Below are positions 38,651 to 40,304 of a stretch of 40,304 nucleotides of DNA, one piece after another. The stretch is from Desulfatibacillum sp. (GTDB lineage Bacteria; Desulfobacterota; Desulfobacteria; Desulfobacterales; Desulfatibacillaceae), in the NCBI GenBank assembly GCA_016342355.1, contig JAEINP010000044.1, forward strand, positions 1 to 40,304, given 5' to 3'. The number at the start of each line of letters is the position of its first letter. Within the stretch, counting starts at the first letter, position 1. The notes below the pieces were generated by a model. The model saw only the letters and a list, made by a program, of their open reading frames with translations, had not been told where the DNA came from and ran no database searches. A program made the position numbers and the translations under genes.

Positions 38651-40304
38651 CTAATTGCCGGAAACCACCTTGTTCCTGCCGTTTTTCTTGGCTTGGTACA
38701 GGGCTTGATCCGCCTTTTCAAACAAGGAGGCCGCATCGTCCGACGGAGAAAGCTCCGCCACGCCCAGGCTGATGGTGGCCTTAATCTTTTCGCCGGAATA
38801 TGTTTTGAACATAAAGCCTGCAAAAATCTTTCGGAGCCTTTCGGCCACCTGAAGCGCCTTTTTGAGGTCTATCAAGGGCAGAATAATGACAAACTCCTCA
38901 CCTCCATAACGGCAGGGAGTATCCTGGTCCCGGACATTGACCCCAATGATTTTCCCAAGCTGATTGAGAACCCTATCTCCCATGGCATGGCCATAAGCGT
39001 CGTTGAGATTCTTAAAATGGTCGATATCTATGACAATCAGGGAAAGGGGTTGCCCAACGCTCTTACAGGCCTCGATTTCAGAATATATTTTACTGGAGAA
39101 CCACCGTTTATTAAAAAGACCTGTTAATTCGTCCCGGATGGACAGTTCAATGAGGCGTTTTTCCTGAATTTGCAGCACCTTCTTATCTTTTTGAAGGGCG
39201 TCAATCCGGGCGCCAAGGGCCAGGGATAGAATAACCGCTTCCATGGCGCAGGTGATAGCCACCGTGTTTGTGGTGAAAAAGTTCGCGGGAAAGACGCCAA
39301 AGCCCTGAAGAGCGACCGTCAGGCTTCCTAAAGCAAGAAATAGCCACCCGGCAAGATAATAGCGGGCAGGCAAATATCCCTGGCCCAGTCTGCGAAAACC
39401 TGTCACCACCGCTATAAAAGCGCCAAAAATACCCATAAAGTGCATCAGGGTATTTCCCATTCTGGGATAGTCCAGAAACATGGCGCTCAGGACAAGCAGA
39501 CAAGCAATAATACAGCCTGTAAGCACTCGGTGCAAAAGGGGGCAGTGCTCACGGCTTTGCAAAAAAAGCTGGGAAAAAATAATGCTGAAGCAAAAAGCAA
39601 TCGCTACGGCATGGATCGCGTATTTGTTCAGTTCCGGGAGGCCGATGGCGGTGCTCAGGCCGCTACGCAGTAGCGTATAAAAAAGAATGAAGGCGACATA
39701 GCCGATGTACGCATAATATACTTTGTCTCTTAAGAGCAGGGATAAAAACAGGTTATATACAAACAGCGACAGAAGCATTCCGGCAATAACGGAAAAGAAG
39801 GCGATTTCCAACCATGTGCGCTTTATGAAGGAGTTCTGTTCCTCTATAAAACCCATGAAGCTCAGCGAAGAATGGGAGGAAGATGAAAACGGCTGAACGC
39901 GAAGGAAAATGTACTGGTTTTCCGGCATGTTTTCCGGCAACCGGAAAACCGAATACCGGTAATTTACTGTATAGTCAGGCACCTGCGCCGTCATGTCCTG
40001 TTCTGTGGCCATATAGCCCGAACGGACAACCCTGTAGGCGTCCGGCTGGTTTATGTCGGGCAGATAGAGATCCACATGGGGAAAGGGCCTGTCCACGGCA
40101 AGGATCAGGGTCTGACCGCTTTGATTGATGATTTTTAAGCGCAGCCAGAGAACATCCTTGCCAAGGCCAAAAGTAAAAGCCTTTGCCTCGTGGGGCTGGA
40201 AAGCATTTTGGGTTTGATTTTTTAGAATGTCGGAGATGCCAAGCTGGCAGGAAGAATCCAGGAGGAAGTCGGTATGATTCCCGATGGATATGCTATCCGT
40301 GTTG
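38651..40304 (-). CDS. 7TMR-DISM diguanylate cyclase (5' end outside window)
   Basis: The gene is partial and its frame stays open past the right edge, so the N-terminus is missing. The visible part begins with a 7TMR-DISMED2-like extracellular domain (LGKDVLWLRLKIINQSG, FLRVQPFSSSS). Seven membrane helices follow over about 200 residues (for example FSVIAGMLLSLFVYNLFLSL). A short coiled stretch leads into a GGDEF domain: LSIRDELTGLFNKRWF, IDIDHFKNLNDAYGHAMGD, then RYGGEEF. The RxxD inhibitory site (RDQD) lies the usual five residues before GGEEF. It should make c-di-GMP in response to an external ligand, with product feedback. Active-site residues appear intact. Confidence 0.92.
   Translation of the reverse strand, partial: NTDSISIGNHTDFLLDSSCQLGISDILKNQTQNAFQPHEAKAFTFGLGKDVLWLRLKIINQSGQTLILAVDRPFPHVDLYLPDINQPDAYRVVRSGYMATEQDMTAQVPDYTVNYRYSVFRLPENMPENQYIFLRVQPFSSSSHSSLSFMGFIEEQNSFIKRTWLEIAFFSVIAGMLLSLFVYNLFLSLLLRDKVYYAYIGYVAFILFYTLLRSGLSTAIGLPELNKYAIHAVAIAFCFSIIFSQLFLQSREHCPLLHRVLTGCIIACLLVLSAMFLDYPRMGNTLMHFMGIFGAFIAVVTGFRRLGQGYLPARYYLAGWLFLALGSLTVALQGFGVFPANFFTTNTVAITCAMEAVILSLALGARIDALQKDKKVLQIQEKRLIELSIRDELTGLFNKRWFSSKIYSEIEACKSVGQPLSLIVIDIDHFKNLNDAYGHAMGDRVLNQLGKIIGVNVRDQDTPCRYGGEEFVIILPLIDLKKALQVAERLRKIFAGFMFKTYSGEKIKATISLGVAELSPSDDAASLFEKADQALYQAKKNGRNKVVSGN

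Noticed and set aside
1-40304. CRISPR arrays, tRNA or rRNA genes, transposase genes
   Set aside because: I saw no regularly spaced repeats, no cloverleaf, no rRNA-like stretch and no complete transposase frame.

Overview
The window looks like a chromosomal segment of an anaerobic, GC-rich Gram-negative bacterium. A sulfate-reducing Desulfobacterota of the Desulfatibacillum/Desulfobacteraceae kind is the best guess. The reasons are an oxygen-sensitive glycyl radical enzyme (GRE) with its radical-SAM activase, an ATP-driven dehydratase-activase fusion protein, an outer-membrane phospholipase, and a sigma-54 type promoter. This assignment is an inference, because no rRNA or other marker gene is present.

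Layout. (1) 1-2560 is an accessory islet: an AT-rich HEPN-like orphan, palindromic repeat debris, and a SUKH-ankyrin immunity-like gene lying between two ~135 bp direct repeats. (2) 2561-8915 holds a LEA14-like lipoprotein and a plus-strand operon tetR - GRE activase - GRE - SDR, with twin operator palindromes in front and a strong bidirectional terminator behind. The GRE carries an N-terminal SCP2-like (lipid-binding) domain and a CxE eliminase active site. Its SDR neighbour resembles 3-ketodihydrosphingosine reductase. (3) 8945-15941 holds outer-membrane phospholipase A, a GT4 glycosyltransferase, a zinc-ribbon HDOD protein, a decayed Ser/Thr kinase, an alpha/beta hydrolase, an SDR and a cyclic-nucleotide-binding protein. 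(4) 16236-23502 is a minus-strand operon: TetR - 1464-residue activase fusion - PAP2 phosphatase - DUF2185/DUF3239-like membrane protein, with a 22-bp palindrome in front. (5) 23716-26598 holds a 54-residue membrane peptide gene, a terminator, and an SOS cassette: GAAC-N4-GTTC box, 97-residue membrane protein, LexA, orphan DnaE2-type OB domain. A DUF72 gene follows a region packed with inverted repeats. (6) 26662-29953 holds a BtrH-like protein and an ADP-forming acyl-CoA synthetase. (7) 30367-38413 holds a single-domain response regulator facing a PrkA1 - YeaH - SpoVR - PrkA2 operon with a -24/-12 promoter. (8) 38651 to the right end is a 7TMR-DISM diguanylate cyclase that runs off the window.

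The most novel-looking unit is the lipid-themed glycyl radical operon at 3269-8915: a repressor, an activase, an SCP2-GRE fusion and a sphingoid-reductase-like SDR. It suggests radical elimination chemistry on a hydrophobic substrate. The SOS cassette, with an uncharacterised small membrane protein directly ahead of lexA, and the four-gene stress-kinase operon with two divergent PrkA paralogues are the next most interesting.
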